This document shows, piece after piece, positions 1 to 10,310 of a stretch of DNA of 44,235 nt. The DNA is taken from NCBI GenBank assembly GCA_025201705.1, contig MU616765.1, positions 1-44,235 of the forward strand, written 5' to 3'. The notes beneath the pieces are model-generated. The model was not told the DNA's origin and ran no database searches. It worked only from the letters and a program-made list of their open reading frames with translations. The stretch comes from Dissophora ornata. Taxonomy: Eukaryota > Mortierellomycota > Mortierellomycetes > Mortierellales > Mortierellaceae. The position numbers and the translations under genes were made by a program. How positions within the stretch are numbered: position 1 is the first letter of the stretch; every line of letters begins with the position of its first letter.

Positions 1-28
1 TTTTTTTTTTTTTTTTTTTTTTTTTTTT
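1..28. repeat. Poly-T tract at window edge
   Basis: An uninterrupted run of T opens the window. It may be the end of a retroposed or transposed piece cut by the window border, but nothing further can be seen. Confidence 0.9.
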
Positions 29-42
29 GTTTCTGTGACAGC

Positions 43-64
43 AGTTGTTCTTGGAATAGAGAGT
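43..64 (+). repeat. 22-bp exact match to the flank of the Harbinger transposase
   Basis: These 22 bases are identical to 17543-17564, which lie directly upstream of the first codon of the dead Harbinger transposase on the minus strand. Similarity fades on both sides. An exact match of this length is not expected by chance within 44 kb, so this is probably a relic of the same transposon family cut by the window edge. Confidence 0.6.
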
Positions 65-1819
65 AGTCTTGACAAAGGATTAGTTAAATAAAGGTTCCGG
101 GTAACAATACTACTCCCAAAGGATTCCAGGGGGGGCAGCCACACCATATTCATTCACTCTCTAAGACGCAAGCCAACGAGAATAGCCGTAGAAAGACTAG
201 AGGAGAGCAATAAAGTATGAAGGGAGCAATGGAGTTGAAATGGAGCAAGATCGGAGGAGCGAATGGCAAGCTCATTACTCAATGCTACCAAAAGTGCTTG
301 TCGTCAGAATAATGAACTTGGTGGCGCAAAGTACAGCTCCTTCATTTTATCACTGTAAACAACGCGACTTGTCCTGCGCCAAAAAATATATATTTCGCTT
401 GTTAACAAACAACATTTGGCAGTCTACTTCTACAGAGGAGAAATAAAGCGCACGACATGGATTCTGCAATGACCACCCCAACCCACGGAAGGATATAGTC
501 TAGGACCGTGCCTGCTGTTGTGTCCACTGTATTTTTCATGATCGTGGCAACGACGTTGAAAAAAAAAACGCGTCTCCTCTCATGTAACAATGATCAACAA
601 CATGTCGACAACAAAATTGAAAGCAGATTCACATTTTGGTGTACGATACTTGTCAATCCAAGAGTAGTTTTTGTCCCATCCACAGGGTCGAGAATGTGTT
701 TCCCAATCCAAGAGTCCATCCAGAAAGTCTTTCACAGGCCTGCCTCAAACATTGATGTCACTGGTATAGACCCTGGGGAGAGCCTTTTGTCGTGGAAGCT
801 ACAAGTAATCAGGGTGTCGATAATACTTGGGGCTCCAAGAGTGTGCAGGAAGCAGAGGGTGCCCAGGATATGGCGGATACCACTATGTCCAAGACTATTG
901 GAGGTCAAATGTTGAGCTAAAAGTTTTAAAGTACACAATCTCGTCATAAGCGGCACCTTAACGTATGCACCAATTTTGGCGTACAGGCAAGAAATGCCAT
1001 TCTTCAAGACAGGTCTCCCCACAATACACGATTTCAAGGACTTGCTGCCGCCGATTGCCTACTAAACCATCGACGAGATGGAAACGGCCTTTCGACGCTT
1101 TCTATTTCTCGAGTAAGGTTTAGAAATTTCAATGGTAACACGTCCAAGCAAAGAAAGCGGGGATGGACTGGGGTATATCCGCGATTCGCAAGGCATGTGG
1201 TGAACACCCACCCTCTTTGGTTACGGTAACGGCGCGGGACCAATTTGGCTGTAGGGATCATCTTTTTCCCCATTTTATTTTCAACTTGTGTCCTGTCGAC
1301 ACGTCGCTCTGTTTCTCATTTTTGATTGGCAACGGCTGAAAGGTCACATCGTTGTGCTAGTTGATGAAAAAGTATGCATCTACAATGTGCCCGAGGTGCG
1401 CAGATGTCGCTCATTATACGTTTGCCTTGGCTGCGGAGTATGACTTGGCCGTTATTTCGCGGGGGGACGCACAACCTGGCTCTCGTTTCTCTCTCGGACC
1501 GGCAGCATTGGACTATCGGACTATCCTTCGTAAATGCAACAAGCTTTTTCTGCAGTCATTTATTGACAGACGAAGGGATACTGCATGCTTGCCACTGAGT
1601 AATGAAAACGGATTGTGAATGCTGGGAGGCGTGAGAATTAATGGAGTTCTGAAGGGGGGGAGTTCTGGGTCTCGTGGCATGGCATGTGCGTCGTAGTCTC
1701 ATGGCATGGGCGGCGTGGGGCACTGGTGTGGGCGGCGTGGCATGGGCCAATGGCATTGGTGACATGAGCACGGATGAATATTCCGGATTACAAATTTGCC
1801 CGTCAACATCTTAAATTCA
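65..1819. other. Region without a supportable gene
   Basis: Only short overlapping frames are present, none with a recognisable domain. Around 690-915 two plus-strand frames look protein-like in turn: one around 735-800, then one around 768-915 ending in a stop near 917. This could be a frameshifted remnant of a gene I cannot name. Positions 1670-1770 hold imperfect CATGGC/GGGCGGCGTGG repeats about 110-210 bp upstream of the questin-oxidase-like start codon. Nothing else stands out. Confidence 0.5.
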
Positions 1820-1827
1820 TATAAAAG
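1820..1827 (+). promoter_or_regulatory. TATA box of the questin-oxidase-like gene
   Basis: TATAAAAG lies 64 bp upstream of the chosen ATG at 1884. An out-of-frame ATG at 1841 lies between the two and could be a minor upstream start. Confidence 0.6.
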
Positions 1828-1883
1828 CGACGCTTTTCCCATGGTCTCAAACGTTTTCATACACAAAATCCATTCGTCAAATC

Positions 1884-3344
1884 ATGTCTGGAGCAATCAA
1901 AAAACTGTTCACCCCACAGATTCCTTCCAAAAACATCTCGTTGGCATTGCCTGGTATCACTAAACAGGCCAGAGATACCGTTGCTGAGGTGCTGGAGGAG
2001 AATCACTACAAGTACCATTGCTTCTTCAACGAGAGGGGCTTTCATACCCACTTGGCCCACGGCGTACTTGCCGGTTACTCCCTTGGTGCATCGCCTAACC
2101 GCTTGCGGGCCATTTATGAAAGTCATGCTGCTGACCAACGTCCCATCGGATCCGTTCAAAAGTCCTTTACTACATCAGACTGGAGATCTGAACTCGGTGA
2201 ACGAGACTTTTACGCCTCATACCTCGAGTTCTTCCGCAGCGAGGTTCAACGACTCGGTCGCGTAGACGCTGTAGTCAAATATGCTTTTGATTCTGACACC
2301 ATCGGAAGAACTTTTTCCGGCGCTTTCCATCCACTCATTCATATTGGCTACGGGTTTGACTTTGAAATCGATGCTACCGTTGCAGAAGGCCTAGCGATGA
2401 TGGCTGTCACGTCTGCTCTGATGGCACCATTCATAGTACACCCTGCCGGTGTGGTCGAGAAGATTACTTCCAAAGTGGCCGCCCAACTATCTATTTCCAA
2501 GTCTTCCACTCCCAAGACAGTAGTCGAGATATTGAAAGCTATCCAGGATGACCGTGAGCTGGACGATGTGGCCGCATATCCCATGCCCAGCAAGACAATG
2601 GAGGTTGTGAAACACGAGAAAGTTGCCTCCAAGATCCAACATTATCTCTCAGGATGGGACGTTGAGGGCAAGTCCTTAATACGCATGACGTAACGGGCAA
2701 ATGTTGGTTGATTGCTTATTGCTGACATGTGTTCATTATCAGAAACTAGCCAAGATATTGACGCCAAATCCAAGGAACTGTACAGGGCATGTGTATTGGC
2801 TGTGGGTGGCACTGGACTTCGCAGTGGAAAAGTGAAGCAAGACTTCTTTCTGTGAGTAGACAGAGCATGGCGGTGCAAGTTCTGAGATGTGCGACTGACT
2901 TACATTTTTCTGAGATATGCAACTGACTGGGATTGGTTACATTTTAGGATGCATGCGTTGACTTCGGTTCTCTTTGTTCATAAGCTTGCTCATACACTCC
3001 CATCTGCATATGCTGTTTCTTGTTTGAAGTCGCATTTTGGCGCGGCTTTGGTATACTATATTTCGCGAGGACGCCCAGCGATTGATGTCGATGCTTTGGT
3101 GAACTACAGGGGAAAGCAGCAATTGGACTCGACAAATCCTTGGCTGTCACTCATCAAGCGTGCCGTTGAAATTGATGAAGTCCATGCGACCAAAGTGGTT
3201 CGTTCGTGTGCCCTTGGAGACCTTCTTTTCGGCGCCGAGGAGTCGTACTCTCAACTGTGTGTGAACACCGCCCAAATAGCGTTGGACTTGCAAGGCGATT
3301 GGGAGTTTGAGGGAGTAGGATGGGCTGAGACTTGGGAGAACTAA
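1884..3344 (+). CDS. Questin-oxidase-like protein (DUF4243 family)
   Basis: Model: exons 1884-2667, 2743-2851 and 2948-3344, 429 residues. The family includes fungal enzymes that carry out Baeyer-Villiger-type oxidation of anthraquinones such as questin; the substrate here is unknown. Visible family marks are a His-rich stretch with HYKYHCFFNERGFHTH, then HLAHGVLAGYSLGAS, a central HPLIHIGYGFDF, and GGTGLRSGKVKQDFFL running into MHALTS across the second intron. The length fits the family. The first intron (75 bp) begins with GCAAGT, a GC-AG donor, and is the only phase-compatible choice: the nearby GT sites give stop codons. The second intron (96 bp) is GTGAGT...TTTTAG. No biosynthetic neighbours are present, so a pathway role is open. 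The start follows the TATA box and opens the conserved frame. Confidence 0.85.
2668..2742 (+). other. GC-AG intron of the questin-oxidase-like gene
   Basis: The exon ends GAGG and the intron begins GCAAGT, the usual form of a GC donor. It ends TTATCAG and holds a CTGAC branch-like sequence at about 2722. Joining 2667 to 2743 gives a phase-1 junction that restores the family motif downstream. Using GT at 2690 reaches a TAG after two codons. Confidence 0.7.
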
Positions 3345-3430
3345 TTTGCTGTCTTGAAACGAATCTTTTTACCTCGAAACATGAGTTTCATCCCGAAATT
3401 AGCACTTTCAATATTAAAAAGCAAAATATT

Positions 3431-3460
3431 CCAACCCATGCGATTCATTGTCACAAATCC
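3431..3460 (+). promoter_or_regulatory. Conserved upstream block of the BTB genes
   Basis: A block reading close to CCCATGCRATTCMTTGTYAC followed by AAATC recurs upstream of all four BTB genes, at 3431, 5031, 6660 and 8358, that is 82-111 bp before the respective ATG. It is followed by a pyrimidine-rich stretch ending near CTCTCTTGCAGCTTCGTT. An ATG inside the block is in frame only in copy 1, so I do not take it as the start. It may be a shared promoter or leader element, or simply part of the duplicated unit. Confidence 0.45.
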
Positions 3461-3512
3461 TACGCTCTCAACCTGGACCCTTTTGCTTTTCACCCTATCT
3501 TGCAACTTCGTC

Positions 3513-4866
3513 ATGGCCACACTCGCACTCAAAAGGAGCATCGAAATCATGCTCAGCGTGGTGTCGCCGTTACTGACAGACGACCCAGCCAACAATACTG
3601 CCAGTGCACAGATTTCAGACAATGACAATTCATTTTGGAACGTGAGACTCTCTAGACAAGGCGATACACTCACCGTGCGCATGGGACCTGTAGGCGAAGG
3701 ACAAGATCACTCCGAATTTTCATCAAACCCACCACCAGTGAGCTGCCACGACAATATTGGGGAACGCTGGGTAGCGCGCCTTGTACCCCACAAGAATCCT
3801 AGACTCTCAAAAACTCTCTCCGTAGATACTGAAACGATGACATGCGGAGGTATGACAGTCGCCATGTAATAAGTAGTAAAGCAGTGAAGACATCGTTACT
3901 TTTAACTGAATAGTGCTGGGGCGATGTTAACTAGCAACTATCGAGGCTAGCAAGGTCCTTCACAATAGCCAATTTTGCTTTGACATCGTGATGACGTTAG
4001 GCGACGAGTCCTCGAGTAGTCCAATCGACCTCCCAAAACAAGTCGAGGCGACATCCAAGAACTACGATGTCATGCATGTCCTGCTAAAGGATATCTACTC
4101 GGTCGATGTCTGCTTTGTCTTCGGCTATGACAAGACTTACTCGAACGCCGGTTTGTGGGCTCACCGCTCTATCCTCTCGCGATACAAAGCCTTTGCAAAG
4201 GTCATCCTCGAGGCTTCCTCTCCTACCTCTTGTGCAATCACAGATGAGCCCTCGACAGCTGAGTCCTCGACAGCTGAGTCCTCGACCTCGAGCACTCCTA
4301 CTGCAAACAGCTCAGCGACCCCTCAAGAGACACTCTGCTCCACATCTATTATCACTATCCCAGTTGAAAATTTCTCGTTGGCAACTTTCTGTGTAATGTT
4401 ACGCTATATCTATACCGGTGAAATCGATCTCTCCGCTGACACGGCCTTACATGCCATCAGCACGACAGAGAGCACCCTGGTCCTTCAGAATATCACAAGC
4501 AGGTCGCGAGAGTTTGTGCGCTGGAATCCCTTAGACATGGACTCACCCTGGAAGTTCAAGGACGTGACCTGGGAGGAACTTCTTCTTGCATCACACGCAT
4601 ATGGAGTTACGGATTTGCAAGCGTGCTGTGAAGAGGCTGTGATCTCCGCCATGAACGCGTCGAACGCAGTCAAGAGATTGTTCGACCTCGGCTCCCATTT
4701 TGAGGCAGTTCAAGAGTCTGCGCTCGCTTTTATTGTCAATAATATGGACGCGATGTTGGACAGCAGCAAGGGACCGTTTGCGCCGTACAAGAATCACCCT
4801 GATTTTTATGAATACGCGATTGAGCTCATGCGACGCAAGACTGCCCGATGTGTGGACATCTCGTGA
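3513..4866 (+). CDS. BTB/POZ protein, tandem copy 1
   Basis: Model: exons 3513-3849 and 4001-4866, 400 residues. Exon 1 encodes a domain of about 112 residues, possibly MATH/TRAF-like (weak), with motifs TDDPANNTA and ARLVPHKNPRLSK. Exon 2 encodes a BTB fold: DVCFVFGYDKTYSNAGLWAH, then RSILSRYKAF, a Ser/Thr-rich insert of about 35 residues, and FCVMLRYIYTGEIDL, followed by a helical C-terminal part. BTB proteins of this layout often act as substrate adaptors for cullin-3 ubiquitin ligases; that role is inferred. The intron is 151 bp, phase 1, GTATGA...GTTAG. Without splicing the first frame stops at 3867-3869. The start lies only 168 bp past the questin-oxidase-like stop. Polyadenylation signal AATAAA at 4923. 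Confidence 0.8.
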
Positions 4867-4922
4867 AGTTGTTTTTATTTCTCTCAGCTGTGCAGACTCT
4901 ATTAAGATCCATGATGTGTAAT

Positions 4923-4928
4923 AATAAA
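4923..4928 (+). terminator. Polyadenylation signal, BTB copy 1
   Basis: AATAAA lies 57 bp after the stop within TGTGTAATAATAAA, a string conserved after all four BTB copies (also at 6537, 8194 and 9901). Confidence 0.55.
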
Positions 4929-5141
4929 GTACAGGACAAATCTTGCGTATGGACAACACAATGGTAGCCCGTGGGAGAGGGATGCAGTAAAGCAAGAGCA
5001 TTGGTTTGCCAGGTTTGAGTAAGGTGCGTGCACCACCCATGCAATTCCTTGTCACAAATCCTACACTCTCCAACCTGGACCTTTTTGTTTTTGAGTTTTC
5101 CTTCGTCTTCACTCCCACTCACCCTCTCTTGTAGCTTCACT

Positions 5142-6480
5142 ATGGCGACTCTCGCAGTCAAAGAGACCCTCGAAGTTGTGCTCAACGTGGTGTCGTCCTT
5201 TCTGACAGACGACCCAGCCAACAATACTGCCAGTGCGCAGATTTCATACGATGACTATACCTTTTGGGACGTGAGACTCTCCAGACAGGGCGACACACTC
5301 ACCGTGCACGTCGGACTTAAAGACGAAGGACAAGATCACCCCGGATTTTCTACTCTCTTGCTTGATTCAAATCCACCACCAGTGAGCTACCACGACAATC
5401 TTGGGGGATACTGGGCAGCGCGCCTTGTGCCCCACAAGAATCCAAGACTCTCAAAAATTCTCTCTCTTGATACTGAAAAGATGATATGCGGAGGTACGAC
5501 GGTTTCCATGCAATAAGTAGTAAAGCTGTAAAAACATTGTCGCTTTTAACTGAGTAGCACTGGGACGGTGTTGACTAGGAACTATCGAGGTCAGCAAGGT
5601 CCTTCTCAACGGTCAATTTTGTTTTGACATCGTGCTGACGACAGGCAACGAGCTCTCGAGGAAGTTAACCCACGTCCCAAAACGAGTTGAGATGACATCT
5701 AAGATCTATGATGTTATGCAAGTCCTGCTAAAGGATATCTACTCGGTCGATGTCTGCTTTGTCTTCGGCTATGACAAGACTTACTCAAACGCCGGTTTGT
5801 GGGCTCACCGCTCCATCCTCTCGCGATACAAAACCTTTGAAAAGGTCATCCTCGAGGCTTCCTATCCTGCCTCTTGTGCCATCACAGACGAGCCCTCGAC
5901 CTCAAGCACCCCTACTGCAAACGGCTCAGCGACCTCTCAAGAGACTCTATATTCCGCATCAATTATCATAGTCCCCGTTGAAAAGTTCTCGTTGGCGACT
6001 TTCTGTGTAATGTTACGCTATATCTATACCGGTGAAATCGATCTCTCCGCTGACACGGCCTTACATGCCATCAGCACGACAGAGAGCACCCTGGTCCTTC
6101 AGAATATCACAAGCAGGTCGCGAGAGTTTGTGCGCTGGAATCCTTTAGACATGGACTCACCCTGGAAGTTCAAGGACGTGACCTGGGAGGAACTTCTTCT
6201 TGCATCACACGCATATGGAGTTACGGATTTGCAAGCGTGCTGTGAAGAGGCTGTGATCTCAGCCGTGAATGCGTCGAACGCAGTCAAGAGATTGTTCGAT
6301 CTCGGTCCCTATTTTGAAGCAGTTCGAGAGTCTACGCTAGTTTTTATTGTCAAAAACATGGATGCGATGTTGGACAGCAGTGAGGGACCGTTTGCGCCGT
6401 ACAAGAATCACCCTGATTTTTATGAATACGCGATTGAGCTCATGCGACGCAAGACTGCCCGATGTGTGGACATTTCGTGA
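5142..6480 (+). CDS. BTB/POZ protein, tandem copy 2
   Basis: Model: exons 5142-5493 and 5645-6480, 395 residues. The 151-bp phase-1 intron runs GTACGA...GACAG. The N-terminal domain carries TDDPANNTA and RLVPHKNPRLSK. The BTB part has the same core as copy 1 but a shorter Ser/Thr insert lacking the repeated STAES pieces. From 5998 to 6260 its DNA differs from copy 1 at one position only, while exon 1 and the insert differ freely, which suggests recent gene conversion. The start codon matches that of the other copies. AATAAA at 6537. Confidence 0.8.
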
Positions 6481-6536
6481 AGTTGTTTTTATTTCTCTCA
6501 GCTGTACAGATTCTATTAAGATACGTAATGTGTAAT

Positions 6537-6542
6537 AATAAA
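6537..6542 (+). terminator. Polyadenylation signal, BTB copy 2
   Basis: AATAAA in the conserved TGTAATAATAAA context, 57 bp after the stop codon. Confidence 0.5.
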
Positions 6543-6757
6543 TTACAGGTCAAATCTTGCAGACAGTGAAGGGACATTGCAGACTGCTTCGTAGCCCGAC
6601 GGAAGAAGGGATGCGGCAAAGCAAGAGCATTGGTTTGCCAAGTTTGAGTAAGGTGCGTGCACCACCCATGCAATTCCTTGTTACAAATTGCACTCCCAAC
6701 CTCGACTTTTTTGGTTTTTGAGTATTCCTTCCGCTCACCCTCTCTTGCAGCCTCGTT

Positions 6758-8120
6758 ATGGCCACAGTCGCAGCCAAAAAGACCTATGAAGTCGTGCTCA
6801 GCGTGGTGTCGTCCATACTGACAGACGACCCAGCCAACAATACTGCCACTGTGCAGATTTCAGACCATGACTATACGTCTTGGAATGTGAGACTGTCTAG
6901 AAAACGCGACACACTCACCGTACACGTCGGACTGGAAGAGGAGGGACAAGCTCGCCACGGACTTTTGACTTCTTTGTTTGGTTCAAAACCGCCACTAACA
7001 AACTACCACGACAATCTTGGGGGATACCGGGTAGCGCGCCTTGTACCCCACAAGAATCCTAGACTCTCAAAAACTCTCTCTCTTGGCACTGGAAAGTTGA
7101 TATGCGGAGGAGCTATAGAAGGTATGACAGTTGCCATGTAATAAGTAACAAATCAGTAAAAACATCGCAACGTTTAACTGAATAGCACCGGGACGATGCT
7201 GACTAGGAACTATCGAGGTCAGCAAGGTCCTTTACAACGGCCAATTTTGCTTTTACATCGTGCTGACGACAGGTGACGAGCTCTCGAGTAGTCCAATCGA
7301 CCCCCCAAAACGAGTCGAGGCGATATCCAAGAACTACGATGTCATGCAAATCCTGCTAAAGGATATCTACTCGGTCGATGTCTGCTTTGTCTTCGACTGT
7401 GACAAGACTTACTCGAACGCCGGTTTGTGGGCTCACCGCTCCATCCTCTCGCGATACAAAACCTTTGCAAAGGCTATCCTCGAGGCCTCCTGTCCTACCT
7501 CTTGTGTAATCACAGATGAGCCCTCGACAGCCGAGTACTCGACCTCGAGCACTCCTACTGCAAACGGCTCAGCGACCCCTCAAGAGACTCTCTACTCCAC
7601 ATCAATTATAATTGTTCCCGTTGAAAAAGTCTCGTTGGCGACCTTTTGTGTGATGTTACGCTATATCTATATGGGCGAAATTAATCTCTCCGCCGACACG
7701 GCCTTACATGCCATCAGCACGACAGAGAGCACCCTGGTCCTTCAGAATATCACAAGCAGGTTGCGAGAGTCTGTCCGCTGGAATCCTTTAGACATGGCCT
7801 CACCCTGGAAGTTCAAGGACGTGACCTGGGAGGAACTTCTTCTTGCATCACACGCGTATGGGGTCACGGATTTGCAATTGCGCTGCGAAGAGGCTGTGAT
7901 CGCCGCCATGGATGCGTCGAACGCAGTCAAGAGATTGTTCAACCTTGGGTCCCATTTTGAGTCAATTCAAGAGTCTGCACTCGATTATATTGTTGATCAC
8001 ATGTACACGATGTTGGACAGCATCGAGGGACCGTTTGTACCGTACAAGAATCACCCTGATTTTTATGAATACGCAATTGAACTCATGCGACGCAAGACTG
8101 TCGAATATGTGGACGCCTGA
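6758..8120 (+). CDS. BTB/POZ protein, tandem copy 3
   Basis: Model: exons 6758-7121 and 7273-8120, 403 residues. The intron is again 151 bp and phase 1, from GTATGA to GACAG. Exon 1 is longer than in its siblings by a few codons just before the donor. The BTB core is the most diverged of copies 1-3: CVMLRYIYMGEINL replaces the usual YTGEIDL, and the second half reads ASNAVKRLFNLGSHFES. The protein ends VEYVDA. Downstream sequence shares AGGTTTCC with copy 4, so copies 3 and 4 share a longer 3' end than copies 1 and 2. AATAAA at 8194. Confidence 0.8.
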
Positions 8121-8193
8121 GAGGTTTCCGTTTGCTCGTGAAGTTGTTTTTATTGCAGATGTATATATTCTATTAAGATCCATAATGTGTAAT

Positions 8194-8199
8194 AATAAA
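8194..8199 (+). terminator. Polyadenylation signal, BTB copy 3
   Basis: AATAAA in the conserved TGTGTAATAATAAA context, about 75 bp after the stop codon. Confidence 0.5.
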
Positions 8200-8445
8200 T
8201 TACAGGTCAAATCTTGTGAACAATGATGTAGGGACATCACAATGGCAAGTGCCAAACTACCCAATCTCCACATCCGTGGCGACTCGATAGTCGTCAGTCA
8301 AACTATTTCGTAACTTGACGAAAAAGGGGTGTGAGTATTGCCGAAGAAGGTGCGTGCTCCACCCTTGCGATTCATTGTTGCAAATCCCAAACTCTCGACC
8401 TAAACCTTCCTCTTTACCCCACTCACCGTCTCTTGCAGCTTCGTT

Positions 8446-9817
8446 ATGACCACACTCGCATTCAAAAAGACCATCGGAGCCGTGCTCAGCGTGGTTTCGT
8501 CCTTTCCGACAGACGACCCAGCCAACAATACTGCCAGTGCAGAGATTTCAGACGATGATGGAAGGATTTGGAAATTGAGACTCTCCAGACAAGGCAACAT
8601 ACTCACCTTGCACGCCGGACCTAAAGACGATGAACAAGATCACCCCGAATATTCTAATTTCTCAGACCCACCACCAGTGAGCTGCCAGGACAATCTTGGG
8701 GCACACTGGGTAGCGCGCCTTGTGCCACACAAGAATCCTAGACTCTCAAAACCTCTCTTTCTTGATACTGAAAAGTTCACATGCGGAGGTATGACAATTG
8801 CCATGTAATAAGTAGTAAAACAGTAAAAACATCGAGACTTTTAACTGAATAGTACTGGGACGATGCTGACTAGGAACTATTGAGGTCAATAAAGTCCTTC
8901 ACAACGGCCGATTTTGCTTTGACATCGTGCTGACGTTTGGCGACAGTCCAATCGACGCCCCAAAACGAGTCGAGGCTACATCCAAGATCTATGATATCAT
9001 GAAAGTCCTGCTAAAGGATATCTACTCGGTCGATGTCTGCTTTGTCTTCGGATCTGACAAGACTTACTCGAACGCCGGTTTATGGGCTCACCGCTCCATC
9101 CTCTCGCGGTACAAAACCTTTGCAAAGGTCATCCTCGAGGCGTCCTCTCCTGCCTCTTGTGTTATCACAGATGAGTGCTCGACAGACGACGAGTCCTCGA
9201 CAGACGACGAGTTCTCGACAGCTGAGTCCTCGACTTCGAGCACTCCTAGTGCAAACGGCTCAGCGACCCCTCAAGAGACTCTATACTCCACATCAATTAT
9301 CATTGTCCCCGTTGAAAAGTTCTCGATGGCAACTTTCTGTGTGATGTTACGCTATATCTATACGGGCGAAGTCGATCTCTCTGCTGACACGGCCTTGCAT
9401 GCCATCAGCACGACGGAGAGCACCCTGGTCCTTCAGAATATCACAAGCAGGTCGCGAGAGTCTGTGCGCTGGAGCCCCTTAGACATGGACTCACCCTGGA
9501 AGTTCAAGGACGTGACCTGGGAGAAACTTCTTCTTGCATCACACGCGTATGGGGTCACGGGTTTGAAAGCGTGCTGCGAAGAGGCTGTGATCTCGGCCAT
9601 CGATGCGTCGAACGCAGTCAAGAGATTGTTCGATCTCGGTCCCTATTTTGAGGCAGTTCGAGAATCTGCGCTAGTTTTTATTGTCAAAAACATGGATGCG
9701 ATGTTGGACAGCATCGAGGGACCGTTTGCGCCGTACAAGAATCACCCTGATTTTTATGAATACGCGATTGAGCTTATGCGACGCAAGACTGTTCGGTGTG
9801 TGAACATCCACACCTGA
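8446..9817 (+). CDS. BTB/POZ protein, tandem copy 4, altered splice acceptor
   Basis: Model: exons 8446-8788 and 8895-9817, 421 residues. The donor GTATGA is kept, but the acceptor used by copies 1-3 is lost: the expected AG at 8938-8939 reads TG. The next downstream AG (8945-8946) breaks the frame. An upstream AG at 8893-8894, 25 bp after a CTGAC branch-like sequence, keeps phase 1 and adds 15 codons with no stop; I use it. In copies 1-3 the equivalent sequence reads CAAGG rather than TAAAG, which puts that AG out of phase. The Ser/Thr insert is the longest, with STDDES-type repeats. If splicing fails, only the N-terminal domain would be made. AATAAA at 9901. Confidence 0.65.
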
Positions 9818-9900
9818 GAGGTTTCCATTTGCTCGTGAAGTTGTTTTTATTGCTCGCACTTGCAACTGTGCAGATTCTATCAATATCCTTGATGTGTAAT

Positions 9901-9906
9901 AATAAA
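9901..9906 (+). terminator. Polyadenylation signal, BTB copy 4
   Basis: AATAAA in the conserved TGTGTAATAATAAA context, 83 bp after the stop codon. Confidence 0.5.
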
Positions 9907-10009
9907 TTACAGGTCAAATCTTGCTGATCTTGTGTCTTGGCAACACTTTTTGCTACACTGCCCAGTTCCCCGATATTGATGACAGAGAAAATTCGGTAAG
10001 AGCATCGCA

Positions 10010-10310
10010 TCCACCTCGTGCTGGCCGTTGCCTTGGAATAGTCTGTGAAACACCTAGGCCGTTGAAATGCATGAGGCATCCAGACTGCTATGGGAGGTAG
10101 CGTTTCCATGGCTGGCAGCTTTCAGACACCGCCCCACGGCCTTGGAGTAGTCCTGTGGAACATCCCCTCACATACAACCTCAATTGCGCTTTGAGCATCG
10201 ACGTCTCCTTCGTCCACGACCTTCAGATACAACTTCATGACCGAGTGAAAAGTCCTGTGGGATACTCAGATCGTTCTCGTTCGTGACACCTAGGCTGTAC
10301 TGGGCAACGA
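10010..10310 (-). pseudogene. Decayed Sel1-like repeat gene fragment
   Basis: Read on the minus strand in shifting frames, this stretch shows pieces typical of Sel1-like repeats: QYSLGV...SIPQDFSL (about 10305-10245), VMKLYLKVVDEGDVDAQSA (about 10242-10170), DVPQDYSKAVGRCLKAASHG (about 10165-10095), and FNGLGVSQ then DYSKATA (about 10065-10020). At least three frame changes and internal stops separate them. Sel1-like repeats are alpha-solenoid modules for protein binding. Nothing intact remains, and no start or full repeat array can be defined. Confidence 0.6.

Noticed and set aside
508..915. 135-codon plus-strand frame and overlapping minus-strand frames near the window start
   Set aside because: No domain, no promoter, and the protein-like segments switch frame; at best a remnant.
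3438..3512. Upstream in-frame ATG for BTB copy 1 giving a signal-peptide-like start
   Set aside because: The equivalent sequence in copy 2 runs into a stop codon and the ATG is not kept in copy 4, so it is not a shared start.
4591..5224. Minus-strand frames across the BTB array (for example 175 codons)
   Set aside because: They recur as mirror images of the coding frames in each copy and have no domain or splice logic.
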